Assembly (NCBI GenBank): GCA_964415935.1
Contig: CAYQCH010000035.1
Location: 1-7,587 of the forward strand
Direction of reading: 5' to 3'
DNA: 7,587 nucleotides
From: CAYQCH01 sp964415935
Lineage (GTDB): Bacteria; Patescibacteriota; Patescibacteriia; VMEV01; CAYQCH01
Part shown: one piece after another, positions 1 through 6,638 of the stretch
Numbering within the stretch: position 1 is the stretch's first letter
Layout of the letters: each line of letters opens with the position of its first letter
Translations under genes and position numbers: made by a program
The notes under the pieces: generated by a model
Databases searched by the model: none
Told to the model about the DNA's origin: nothing
Seen by the model: only the letters and a program-made list of their open reading frames with translations

Positions 1-579
1 GGCTCCACGATCGATGACGCCGCCGGCGACGCCTTCGACAAAGTGGGCAAGATGCTGGGCTTGCCGTATCCCGGCGGCCCGCATATCGACAAGCTGGCCA
101 AACACGGCAAGCCCGATGCCTTTGATTTCCCGCGCGCGCTGATGCAGCATAGCCATTACAATTTTAGTTTCAGCGGTTTGAAAACCTCGGTAAAGTACGC
201 CATCCGCGACGTGCTGGCCGCAGAGGGGCGTGCGGGCGGGCCTGAAGGGAAACCGGAACTGACAGAGCAGGAAAAAGCCGACGTTGCCGCGTCATTTCAG
301 CGCGCCGTCATTGACGCCCTGGCCCGCAAAACCATGCGCGCGGTCAAGAATTTTGGCGCCAGAACCGTCTTCGTCGCCGGCGGCGTGGCCGCTAACTCAG
401 AATTGCGCGAACGTATGGAAATGGAAGCAAAAAAGCACAGGGGAATCCGTGCGGTATGCGTGGAGCGGAAATTTTCCGGCGATAATGCCGCCATGATCGC
501 CCTGGCCGGTTACGAACAATGGAAGCGGCAAGGGGAGAAAGAGACGCGGTTTGAGATTGATCCAAAACGAAAACTGTAA
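1..579 (+). CDS. tsaD: TsaD, tRNA N6-adenosine threonylcarbamoyltransferase (C-terminal part; 5' end outside window)
   Basis: The reading frame is open from base 1, so the gene starts upstream of the window; 192 codons are present, against about 340 for the whole family. TsaD (Kae1/Gcp family) transfers the threonylcarbamoyl group from TC-AMP to A37 of ANN-reading tRNAs to make t6A, in the cytoplasm with TsaB and TsaE. The first visible residues match the family block around DDAAGDAFDKVGK, followed by YPGGP. Next come FSFSGLKTSVKYA, a family hallmark, then the C-terminal ASUKHA-fold signatures VAGGVAANSELR and FSGDNAAMIALAGY. The Asp in the last motif (usually TDNAAMIA) belongs to the metal/nucleotide site. 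The N-terminal HxxxH metal motif would lie outside the window. The gene converges on the pilB-like gene with a single base between stop codons and no terminator hairpin in between. Identification is secure from motifs. Confidence 0.95.
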   Translation, partial: GSTIDDAAGDAFDKVGKMLGLPYPGGPHIDKLAKHGKPDAFDFPRALMQHSHYNFSFSGLKTSVKYAIRDVLAAEGRAGGPEGKPELTEQEKADVAASFQRAVIDALARKTMRAVKNFGARTVFVAGGVAANSELRERMEMEAKKHRGIRAVCVERKFSGDNAAMIALAGYEQWKRQGEKETRFEIDPKRKL

Positions 580-580
580 G

Positions 581-2266
581 CTACTCCAGACTTTTCGCTA
601 CACGGAACACTTCGCCAACGGTGGTGATGCCTTTCAGCGCCTTGATGATGCCGTCCTGCACCATGGTGACCATGCCTTCTTGAACGGCAATGTCTTGAAG
701 GGCGTATTCAGACACCTGTTCAGAAGAGATCAATTTTTCAATGCCTTTGCTCATGACCATGATTTCGTAGATGCCGATACGGCCCTTAAAGCCCAGGCCG
801 TGGCATTCCTTGCAGCCGGCGCCTTTATAAAACACCAGATCAGACGATTTTTTGCCGTCAAATTCACCCAGGTCTTCCTTGGAAACCGGTTCCAAAATTT
901 CCTGCACTTTTTTGAGCGTCTCCGCGTCCAGTTTGTCTTCGGTTTTGCAGTTCTGGCAGACGCGGCGCACAAGACGCTGGCCGATGATGGCGTTTAACGC
1001 CGGGGAAAGCAAAAACGGTTTGACGCCCATGGAAAGGAAGCGGGGGATGGCGCCGGCGGCGCTGTTGGTATGCAGGGTGGAAATGACCAAATGGCCGGTC
1101 AACGCGGCGTTAATGGCCGTGTCCGCCGTTTCAAAGTCGCGGATTTCACCGACCATGATGACATCGGGGTCCTGGCGCAAAATGGAGCGCAAGCCGCCGG
1201 CAAAGTCATACCCCCGCGCCTTGTCGACCTGGCTTTGGTTGATGCCCTGCAATTTGTATTCCACCGGATCTTCCAACGTGATAATTTTCGTTTCCGAATC
1301 GTTGAGCTTGATCAAGATCGAATACAGCGTGGTCGTTTTACCGGAGCCCGTAGGACCAGTGGTAATGATCATGCCGTTAGGCTTGGTAATTTCGGTTTGC
1401 AGGCGCTTGTAGGCGCTGCCGTGCAAGCCCAGGTCTTCAAATTTCACGCCGGCGGCCGAAGCGCGCAGCAAGCGCATGACAATGCTTTCACCAAAGGTGG
1501 TCGGCAAGATGGAAACACGTACGTCAATCTTGTCATTGTCGTAAAAAATGGTGAACCGCCCATCCTGCGGCTGTCCGCTGACGTTCAGCTTCAGCCCGGC
1601 CAGCAGTTTCAGGCGGCTGGAGATGCGGGGAAAGGCATCGTGTTCAAGCCTGGCGGCGTCATTGAGCACACCGTCAATGCGATAACGAATTTTGACGTCC
1701 TCTTCCTCGCTTTCCACGTGGATGTCCGACGCGTCAATCTGCAAACCCAGGGCGACCATGGCCGTAACGATATCGGACACGTTCACGCCGGCAATCAAAT
1801 TTTGCAGATCCGTGATCAAGGTGATGTCGCTCTGGAATTGCTGGATGTCCTCAGCCGTGATTTCCACGCCGCGCGTGGTTTCGCGGATGCTCGGCAAGTT
1901 GGCGTATTGCTTGAAAATGAGTTCAAAGCTGCGTTCAGATACCAGGTACAACTTTACGGGCACATGGTACTTCTGCTTGAGCTCTTCTGCCAGCTTGAGC
2001 ACGGCCGGGGTGGTGCGTACGCAGGCCACGCGCATTTCAGAGGTTGTGTGGTAGAACGGCATGGCTTTGAGCTCTTCCGCCTGCTTTTGCGGCATGAGCT
2101 TGAGGGTTTCCGGAGGGACGGGGAAGCGCTCCAGGTTGATGTAACCCAGGCCAAGCGTATGGGCCTGGACCTCCGTGGCGCGTTCTTTTTGTTCCAGTTG
2201 GAGTTGCGCCATTTTCTGCTGGAAGGCAGCCTGGGCGCGCGTGTCGGATGATGAAGTAGATGGCAT
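581..2266 (-). CDS. pilB: Type IV pilus assembly / type II secretion ATPase (PilB/GspE family)
   Basis: A 561-residue hexameric secretion ATPase that would power pilin polymerisation at the cytoplasmic face of the membrane. Residues 1 to about 130 form a GspE/PilB N-terminal-like domain, led by a Gln/Glu-rich segment. Residues about 145-270 hold the linker/N2 region (GLQIDASDIHVE, RYRIDGVL, QDGRF). The motor domain has Walker A GPTGSGKTT (304-312), Asp box TLEDPVEY (330-337), Walker B DPDVIMVGEIRD (366-377) and His box GHLVISTLHT (391-400). Four cysteines (C437, C440, C485, C488) form the two CxxC pairs that bind zinc in PilB/GspE but are absent in PilT, which argues against a retraction ATPase. 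I chose the ATG at 2266 because family similarity begins after it; the same frame stays open upstream for 340 codons, but that stretch is antisense to ftsH. No Shine-Dalgarno precedes the start; M19 is an alternative. The gene diverges from ftsH. PilB and GspE cannot be told apart here because no other pilus gene is in the window. Confidence 0.92.
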   Translation of the reverse strand: MPSTSSSDTRAQAAFQQKMAQLQLEQKERATEVQAHTLGLGYINLERFPVPPETLKLMPQKQAEELKAMPFYHTTSEMRVACVRTTPAVLKLAEELKQKYHVPVKLYLVSERSFELIFKQYANLPSIRETTRGVEITAEDIQQFQSDITLITDLQNLIAGVNVSDIVTAMVALGLQIDASDIHVESEEEDVKIRYRIDGVLNDAARLEHDAFPRISSRLKLLAGLKLNVSGQPQDGRFTIFYDNDKIDVRVSILPTTFGESIVMRLLRASAAGVKFEDLGLHGSAYKRLQTEITKPNGMIITTGPTGSGKTTTLYSILIKLNDSETKIITLEDPVEYKLQGINQSQVDKARGYDFAGGLRSILRQDPDVIMVGEIRDFETADTAINAALTGHLVISTLHTNSAAGAIPRFLSMGVKPFLLSPALNAIIGQRLVRRVCQNCKTEDKLDAETLKKVQEILEPVSKEDLGEFDGKKSSDLVFYKGAGCKECHGLGFKGRIGIYEIMVMSKGIEKLISSEQVSEYALQDIAVQEGMVTMVQDGIIKALKGITTVGEVFRVAKSLE

Positions 2267-2311
2267 AGAATATGGTGATGATACCACAGGAAAAGGCTGG
2301 AGCCGAGCTTC

Positions 2312-2340
2312 TTGCCGCCCACAGCCTTTTTGGGTATAGT
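2312..2340 (+). promoter_or_regulatory. Candidate sigma-70-type promoter for ftsH
   Basis: TTGCCG at 2312-2317 and TATAGT at 2335-2340 are separated by exactly 17 bases. Each box matches the consensus at four or five of six positions. Transcription would start near 2346-2348, giving ftsH a leader of about 94 nucleotides. It is the best-spaced pair I found on the + strand of this intergenic region. Predicted from sequence only. Confidence 0.5.
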
Positions 2341-2355
2341 TTGAGCGCATCAAAC
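2339..2355. repeat. Inverted repeat GTTTGA-N5-TCAAAC at the predicted ftsH start site
   Basis: A perfect 6+6 inverted repeat (GTTTGA at 2339-2344, TCAAAC at 2350-2355, five bases between) begins at the last two bases of the candidate ftsH -10 box and covers the predicted start site. Position and symmetry would suit an operator for a dimeric regulator. Such a repeat can also arise by chance, and no second copy was seen in the window. Confidence 0.3.
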
Positions 2356-2378
2356 GAAATTTTTCGCTCCTTTTTTGT

Positions 2379-2384
2379 ATTATA
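2379..2384 (-). promoter_or_regulatory. Possible -10 box for the pilB-like gene
   Basis: Read on the - strand this is a perfect TATAAT, 112 bases upstream of the chosen pilB start codon. No convincing -35 hexamer lies at 15 to 19 bases spacing and there is no TGn extension, so it is only a weak candidate. It is the best -10 match I found on that strand of the intergenic region. Confidence 0.3.
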
Positions 2385-2393
2385 GTTGTCCCA

Positions 2394-2426
2394 ATGCCTG
2401 CGGGCATGATTTTTTGTATACCCGCA
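2394..2426 (+). promoter_or_regulatory. Leader hairpins before ftsH, terminator-like with an alternative pairing
   Basis: ATGCC (2394-2398) pairs with GGCAT (2403-2407) around a TGCG loop and is followed two bases later by six Ts (2410-2415), a small terminator-like arrangement. An alternative stem uses overlapping bases: TGCGGG (2399-2404) pairs with CCCGCA (2421-2426), with further AT pairs after one mismatch, placing the T-run in the loop. The two structures exclude each other. The upstream gene is divergent, so a terminator here could act only on ftsH's own transcript. The stems are short, so this is a candidate attenuator, not a firm call. Confidence 0.35.
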
Positions 2427-2440
2427 ATTTTACCTAACGT

Positions 2441-4264
2441 ATGAGTAAACTCAGTAAAAACATCATTATTTTCGTGCTGGTGGTCCTGGTCATGTCCGTT
2501 GGCTTTTACTTTGTCCAGTTCCCGACCAGCAAGCCCAAGGAAATCGGCGTACAGACGTTCATCAACCTGGTGAATGAAGGCAAAGTCCGTAAGGTGGAAG
2601 TGGAAGGCAACACCGTTACCGTGACGGTCGACGACGAACAGGCCAGCAAGCAGGTGTTCCATAAAGAGCCGCAAGACACCATTGCCAGCCTGTTGGATAA
2701 TTACCAGGTGCCCGCGGAGAAGCGCACGCAGCTGGGCGAGGTGCAGGTAAAAGAACCCTCCGACTGGGCCTATCTCGGCAATGGCTTGCTGGTGTACGGA
2801 TTGCCCATCCTGTTGTTGATCGTTCTCGGGTACTTTTTCCTGCGCCAGATCCAGGGTGCCAACAACCGCGCCATGTCCTTTGGGCAGAGCGGCGCGCGGC
2901 AGGTGGACGTCGCCCGCAAGGACCGCGTGACCTTTAAGGATGTGGCCGGCGCCAGAGAAGCCAAGGAAGAATTGCTGGAAGTGGTGGAATTCCTGAAGCA
3001 TCCCAAAAAGTTTCTCGCGCTGGGCGCCAAAATTCCCAAAGGCGTATTGCTTATGGGTTCGCCGGGCACGGGCAAGACGCTGCTGGCCAAGGCCGTGGCC
3101 GGGGAAGCGAACGTGCCGTTTTTCAGCATCTCCGGTTCCGAGTTCGTGGAAATGTTCGTGGGCGTGGGCGCCTCCCGCGTGCGCGATTTGTTCAAGAAAG
3201 CCAAGAAGAATTCCCCGTGCATTGTCTTTATCGACGAAATTGACGCGGTGGGGCGCCAGCGCGGATCCGGCCTGGGCGGTTCCCATGACGAGCGCGAGCA
3301 GACCTTAAACCAGATCCTCGTGGAAATGGACGGTTTTGATACCGAAACAAATGTCATCGTCATTGCCGCTACCAACCGCCCCGACGTACTTGACCCCGCC
3401 TTGCTCCGCCCAGGCCGCTTTGACCGCCAGGTGGTGCTTGATCGCCCCGACGTAAAAGAACGCCAGGCTATTTTGGAAGTGCATCGTAAGAACAAGCCGC
3501 TGGAAGAAAAGACCGACCTGGAAGAGGTGGCCAAGCGTACGCCTGGCTTCTCCGGCGCCGACCTCGCCAACATTCTCAATGAGGCCGCCATTCTGACCGC
3601 GCGCCGCAACAAGCATAAGATTTCCCAGGATGAGCTGCTGGAAAGCATCGAAAAGGTGTCTTTGGGGCCTGAGCGCAAGAGCCATTTGCTTTCCGATAAG
3701 GAAAAGAAGCTGACGGCCTACCATGAAGCCGGCCATGCGTTGGTTGCGGCCAAACTGGAGAACGCCGACCCGGTGCATAAGGTGTCCATCATCTCCCGCG
3801 GCCGCGCTGCCGGATACACCATGACCATTCCCACCGAAGACAAGAAGATGCAGCGCCGTTCCCAATTCATCGACGAATTGGCAGTCATGCTGGGCGGGCA
3901 TGCGGCTGAGAAGCAGATTTTCGGCGAAGTCAGCACGGGCGCGCATAACGACCTCAAACGCGCCACCAACCTGGCTCGCCGCATGATTACCGATTACGGC
4001 ATGAGCGAGACCATGCCGCCGCGTACGTTTGGCGACCGCGGGGACATGATTTTCCTCGGCCGTGAATTGCATGAGCAGCGCGATTACAGCGAAAAGATCG
4101 CCGAAAAGATTGACGAGGAAATTTCCACTATGATTGCCAACGCCTTTGAGACGGCGCGTGGCATCATCGTCAAGCATAAGGACGCCATGGAAAAAATCGT
4201 GAAAGTCCTCCTGGAAAAGGAAACTATTGAAAAAGAAGAATTCCAGACGCTGGTCAAGGCATAA
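2441..4264 (+). CDS. ftsH: FtsH, ATP-dependent membrane zinc metalloprotease
   Basis: A 607-residue membrane-anchored AAA+ protease that degrades damaged membrane proteins and selected soluble proteins as a hexamer; the length is normal to slightly short for the family. Residues about 8-27 form the first membrane helix, 28 to about 113 the extracytoplasmic domain and 115-135 the second helix. The AAA module has Walker A GSPGTGKT (206-213; the usual GPPGTGKT has Pro where Ser207 stands), a pore loop MFVGVG (238-243), Walker B IVFIDEID (261-268) and the second region of homology with RPGRFDR carrying arginine fingers R323 and R326. The protease domain has the zinc motif HEAGH (428-432), with D504 in AHNDLKRATN as the likely third ligand. 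All catalytic residues are present. The start at 2441 fits the helix position; no Shine-Dalgarno is seen upstream (the last ten bases are TACCTAACGT). The gene is monocistronic, ended by a strong terminator 22 bases after the stop. Confidence 0.97.
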   Translation: MSKLSKNIIIFVLVVLVMSVGFYFVQFPTSKPKEIGVQTFINLVNEGKVRKVEVEGNTVTVTVDDEQASKQVFHKEPQDTIASLLDNYQVPAEKRTQLGEVQVKEPSDWAYLGNGLLVYGLPILLLIVLGYFFLRQIQGANNRAMSFGQSGARQVDVARKDRVTFKDVAGAREAKEELLEVVEFLKHPKKFLALGAKIPKGVLLMGSPGTGKTLLAKAVAGEANVPFFSISGSEFVEMFVGVGASRVRDLFKKAKKNSPCIVFIDEIDAVGRQRGSGLGGSHDEREQTLNQILVEMDGFDTETNVIVIAATNRPDVLDPALLRPGRFDRQVVLDRPDVKERQAILEVHRKNKPLEEKTDLEEVAKRTPGFSGADLANILNEAAILTARRNKHKISQDELLESIEKVSLGPERKSHLLSDKEKKLTAYHEAGHALVAAKLENADPVHKVSIISRGRAAGYTMTIPTEDKKMQRRSQFIDELAVMLGGHAAEKQIFGEVSTGAHNDLKRATNLARRMITDYGMSETMPPRTFGDRGDMIFLGRELHEQRDYSEKIAEKIDEEISTMIANAFETARGIIVKHKDAMEKIVKVLLEKETIEKEEFQTLVKA

Positions 4265-4286
4265 AACGCCCCTTTCTATCCACGCA

Positions 4287-4319
4287 AAAATCCCCCCGGC
4301 GGCCCGCCGGGGGGATTTT
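4287..4319 (+). terminator. Strong intrinsic terminator after ftsH
   Basis: A perfect 15-base-pair stem has left arm 4287-4301 (AAAATCCCCCCGGCG) and right arm 4305-4319 (CGCCGGGGGGATTTT) around a three-base GCC loop. The GC-rich core is flanked by A4 on the left and T4 on the right. It follows the ftsH stop by 22 bases and should isolate ftsH from the next gene. The run of A on the left arm would also allow termination in the reverse direction. Confidence 0.92.
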
Positions 4320-4320
4320 C

Positions 4321-4329
4321 TGATATACT
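4321..4329 (+). promoter_or_regulatory. Extended -10 promoter element for the membrane protein gene
   Basis: TGA-TATACT is an extended -10 (TGn plus five of six TATAAT matches) lying between the ftsH terminator and the ATG at 4338. The -35 position falls inside the terminator stem and has no match, as is common for extended -10 promoters. The expected start, about 7 bases downstream at 4336-4337, would give a leader of only one or two nucleotides. Alternatively the GAGGG at 4330-4334 acts as a closely spaced Shine-Dalgarno on a read-through transcript. Confidence 0.45.
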
Positions 4330-4337
4330 GAGGGCAT

Positions 4338-5330
4338 ATGAAAAACACAATCTCCTTGCGCGAGGTCTTTCGCGAATCCTTATTCATCACCTGGCGGCAG
4401 AAGGGCTGGTGGCTGCTGGGATTGCTGGCGTTTTTCCTGTCCGGCTCCGTCGGGTATCAGCTGATTGCCCAGAGCATCCGCAATCTGTCCGAGCCCGTTG
4501 AATGGGTCAATCGCTGGCAGTCATTGTCAGCCGGCGCCTCCGCCATGGACCTGCTGCGCGGGCAATGGTCCATCTTGATGCGGGATCCGGGCGGATGGTT
4601 TGCCCTTGTCGGCGTCTGGATCGCCATCGGCATCGTGCTCTTCGTCCTGTTTTCTGTCAGCGTCTACGCCGTTACGGTCATTTTGTCCGGCATCAAAGTG
4701 CGCGAGCAGCAGGGTAGCATGGATGCGCGCTTGTCCTTCCGCGAAGCCTGGCATCATCTGCGCAGCATGCTGGCCGTGGTCATCCTGACGCAAATCGTTT
4801 CCAATCTCCTGCTTGTTCTTTTTAGCGGCCCGGTGCTGTCCCTGACCGTTTCCAGCGGCGGCGTGCTTCCGGCGGTCGCTTTAGTTCTGCTTTTCATCGT
4901 GTATATTGCCGCTATCGCCATTTTGGCCATCTGGGTTGTGTACACGGCGCTGTCCATTGTCATGTACGATTTGCCCTTGTTTAAGGCGTTGCGCATGGGA
5001 TGGATCTTCCTCTGGCGTAACTGGCTGGTTTCCCTGAAACTGCTGCTCGCGCAGCTGGCTATTACCGTGGTTGCCACGTTTTTGCTCAGTGTTGCCGTAT
5101 CTTTTATTGTCATCCCGGTTACCATTGCCGGATACATCCTGGTTGCAAATGCGCAGTATGACATTACGGCGTTGCTCCCCAACCTTATTTTGATCCTTAC
5201 CTTCGGCGGGTTCATTCTGTTTGGCGCCGTATACACGTTTTTCCAGCTCATATCCTGGGCGTTGCTGTTTCTGGATGCGCAGGAGCAGGGGGCTGCCATC
5301 AGCGTGTCGATAGAGGAAATCGAGCTCTAA
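4338..5330 (+). CDS. Multi-pass membrane protein of unknown function
   Basis: A 330-residue integral membrane protein that I do not recognise with confidence. Hydrophobic segments lie at about 22-40, 88-117, 145-170, 177-206, 233-270 and 280-313, suggesting six to eight membrane spans. A soluble stretch (about 48-85) lies between the first two, and the tail is short and acidic (EEIEL). Two short segments resemble amphipathic juxtamembrane repeats: FREAWHHLRSMLA (about 134-146) and LFKALRMGWIFLWRNWLVSLK (about 214-234). Such repeats occur in poorly characterised families such as GPDPase-membrane-domain-like and DUF4013-like proteins; that link is a guess from pattern. No signal peptidase site, catalytic motif or metal motif is visible. 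The gene is isolated: the ftsH terminator ends 18 bases before its start and a bidirectional terminator begins 2 bases after its stop. It therefore appears to be transcribed alone, and context gives no functional hint. The coding call itself is firm. Confidence 0.88.
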   Translation: MKNTISLREVFRESLFITWRQKGWWLLGLLAFFLSGSVGYQLIAQSIRNLSEPVEWVNRWQSLSAGASAMDLLRGQWSILMRDPGGWFALVGVWIAIGIVLFVLFSVSVYAVTVILSGIKVREQQGSMDARLSFREAWHHLRSMLAVVILTQIVSNLLLVLFSGPVLSLTVSSGGVLPAVALVLLFIVYIAAIAILAIWVVYTALSIVMYDLPLFKALRMGWIFLWRNWLVSLKLLLAQLAITVVATFLLSVAVSFIVIPVTIAGYILVANAQYDITALLPNLILILTFGGFILFGAVYTFFQLISWALLFLDAQEQGAAISVSIEEIEL

Positions 5331-5332
5331 AC

Positions 5333-5360
5333 AAAAGAACCCGCGTCAGCGGGTTCTTTT
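5333..5360. terminator. Bidirectional intrinsic terminator between convergent genes
   Basis: A perfect 12-base-pair stem has arms 5333-5344 (AAAAGAACCCGC) and 5349-5360 (GCGGGTTCTTTT) around a GTCA loop. A T-run follows the GC core on the + strand, and the A-run gives the same on the - strand. It starts 2 bases after the stop of the membrane protein gene and ends 14 bases from the stop of the S1-like gene, so it can end both transcripts. Confidence 0.92.
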
Positions 5361-5374
5361 CGTATGGGGAGCTT

Positions 5375-6496
5375 TTAGGCTTTGACGGCCTTGAGGCTTA
5401 AGCCCAGGCGGTGCTGGTCGGCTTCAATGGAAATGATTTTGAATTCCATTTCATCGCCGGGGTTGGCTACCTTGGTCGGATCGGTATTGGGCTTGTCGGA
5501 CAATTCGGAAACATGGGCTAGGCCATGGATTTCCTTGTCCAATTCCACAAAGAGGCCGAAAGTGTTGACCTTGAGGATTTTGCCTTTGACCACATCGCCG
5601 ACTTTGTAGCGTTGGGCGGCTTTCTTCCAGGGGTCTTCCTGCAGCTTTTTGATGGAGAGGGAGATTTTGGACCCTTCCACGCCGATAATTTCAGCTTTGA
5701 CCTTGTCGCCGACTTTGATGATGTCATGCGGGTCTTCGATGCGCTGCCAGGCCAGCTCGGAGATATGCACCAGGCCTTCCAGTCCTTCGCCGAATTCGAC
5801 GAAAGCGCCGAAGTCCACCACGCCGCTCACCGTGCCTTCAATGACGGTGCCAGCCGTGTACTTGGCCAGAACGCTCTTTTGCTTCTCTTCCCAGGCGGCT
5901 TTTTCGGAAACAATCAGTTTCTCGTCCGCTTCGTCGACGTCAATGATTTTCACGTCGAGGGACTTGTTGACCAGCTGATTCAGTTTTTCCAGGATCTTGT
6001 TCTTATCGCCGCCTTCCACGCGAGGATAATGCTCGGTGGCCAGCTGCGAAACCGGCAAGAAGCCGAGCACATGGCCGACGCGAGCCATAAGGCCACCCTT
6101 GTTGGCGCTCAAAATTTTGGCGCTGACGATTTCACCGGCTTTGCGCAAGGTTTCCAGGTTATCCCAGGCCTTGATGTGGCCGGCATGCATGAAGGACAAC
6201 TCCAGCTCGCCGTCTTCGTTTTCCAGGTCGAGCACGGTGGCTTCCACGTCATCGCCTTCCTTGATGTTGGTGTACTGGCCGCTTTCATCATGCAGGTCCG
6301 GGCCGCGTACGACGCCGGTGGTCAGGCCCGGAACTTCCAGGCGCACCAGGTTCTTGCTGACGCTGAGGACTTTGCCTTTGATAAGGTCGCCGACTTTGGG
6401 AATGACGGCGATTTGGTTGGCTTCCCCCAGTTTCTTCATGGCTTCCAGCTGCTCCTGGTCCGCGACTTGCAAGCCAACTTGTTTGGACATGGTCAT
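5375..6496 (-). CDS. rpsA: Ribosomal protein S1-like protein with four S1 domains
   Basis: A 373-residue RNA-binding protein made of four S1 (OB-fold) domains at about residues 34-104, 119-198, 213-283 and 297-369, after a short N-terminal tail. Domain 2 carries GFLPVSQL, resembling the second domain of E. coli S1 (GAFLPGS). Domains 3 and 4 carry the classical RNA-binding pattern: DFGAFVEFGEGLEGLVHISEL and NTFGLFVELDKEIHGLAHVSEL. E. coli S1 has six domains in about 557 residues; a four-domain form is usual in several other bacterial groups. The expected role is binding mRNA at the 30S subunit to help initiation. The start at 6496 is supported by GGAGGTGA 12 bases upstream; the second ATG (codon 3) is possible but further away. 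The gene shares a terminator with the convergent membrane protein gene and diverges from the MBL-fold gene. Assignment as true S1, rather than another S1-repeat protein, is likely but not certain. Confidence 0.9.
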   Translation of the reverse strand: MTMSKQVGLQVADQEQLEAMKKLGEANQIAVIPKVGDLIKGKVLSVSKNLVRLEVPGLTTGVVRGPDLHDESGQYTNIKEGDDVEATVLDLENEDGELELSFMHAGHIKAWDNLETLRKAGEIVSAKILSANKGGLMARVGHVLGFLPVSQLATEHYPRVEGGDKNKILEKLNQLVNKSLDVKIIDVDEADEKLIVSEKAAWEEKQKSVLAKYTAGTVIEGTVSGVVDFGAFVEFGEGLEGLVHISELAWQRIEDPHDIIKVGDKVKAEIIGVEGSKISLSIKKLQEDPWKKAAQRYKVGDVVKGKILKVNTFGLFVELDKEIHGLAHVSELSDKPNTDPTKVANPGDEMEFKIISIEADQHRLGLSLKAVKA

Positions 6497-6508
6497 AAAA
6501 TAAAAAAC

Positions 6509-6516
6509 TCACCTCC
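6509..6516 (-). promoter_or_regulatory. Ribosome binding site of the S1-like gene
   Basis: Read on the - strand this is GGAGGTGA, an almost full anti-16S match, ending 12 bases before the ATG at 6496. The spacing is somewhat long but decides in favour of the first of two nearby ATG codons. It is the only strong Shine-Dalgarno in front of any gene whose start lies in this window. Confidence 0.75.
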
Positions 6517-6575
6517 AGCAAACGGGTGGGTTAATGGTTAAAAGTGGCACCCGGCCGTTATGGTGAAGCGTTTAA

Positions 6576-6604
6576 ACTCTAGCGGAAATCCCGGGTTTTG
6601 GCAA
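6576..6604 (-). promoter_or_regulatory. Candidate sigma-70-type promoter for the S1-like gene
   Basis: On the - strand TTGCCA (6604-6599) is followed after exactly 17 bases by TAGAGT (6581-6576). These match the consensus at five of six and four of six positions. Transcription would start near 6569, giving a leader of about 72 nucleotides that ends in the strong ribosome binding site. Confidence 0.55.
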
Positions 6605-6605
6605 G

Positions 6606-6620
6606 CGGCCAGCCGGGCCG
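6606..6620. repeat. Inverted repeat CGGCC-N5-GGCCG between divergent promoters
   Basis: A perfect 5+5 inverted repeat (6606-6610 and 6616-6620) sits between the -35 boxes of the two divergent promoters, immediately upstream of the S1 gene's -35 box. It could be an operator. Its short GC-only arms are also likely by chance in GC-rich DNA. Confidence 0.2.
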
Positions 6621-6638
6621 TTTGTGCATGGTTTTTCC

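Noticed and set aside
1070..2251. A 393-codon + strand open frame opposite the pilB-like gene.
   Set aside because: It is the antisense shadow of a gene with complete ATPase motifs; its His/Phe/Gln-rich composition is typical of such shadows.
2355..2369. Inverted repeat CGAAA-TT-TTTCG and the GAGCG/CGCTC pairing followed by six Ts, as another terminator before ftsH.
   Set aside because: The loop is too small for the first pairing, the second needs a large bulge, and neither is convincing as a stable hairpin.
2267..3286. A 340-codon open extension of the pilB-like frame upstream of 2266, which would give a 901-residue protein.
   Set aside because: Most of it is antisense to ftsH, its translation has no family similarity, and the PilB/GspE similarity begins only after the ATG at 2266.
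3305..4390. A 361-codon - strand open frame opposite ftsH, running into the membrane protein gene.
   Set aside because: It is antisense to the FtsH protease domain, crosses the strong terminator at 4287-4319, and has no recognisable domain.
5525..6541. A 338-codon + strand open frame opposite the S1-like gene.
   Set aside because: It is antisense to four clear S1 domains and has the low-complexity Phe/Asp/His-rich composition of a shadow frame.
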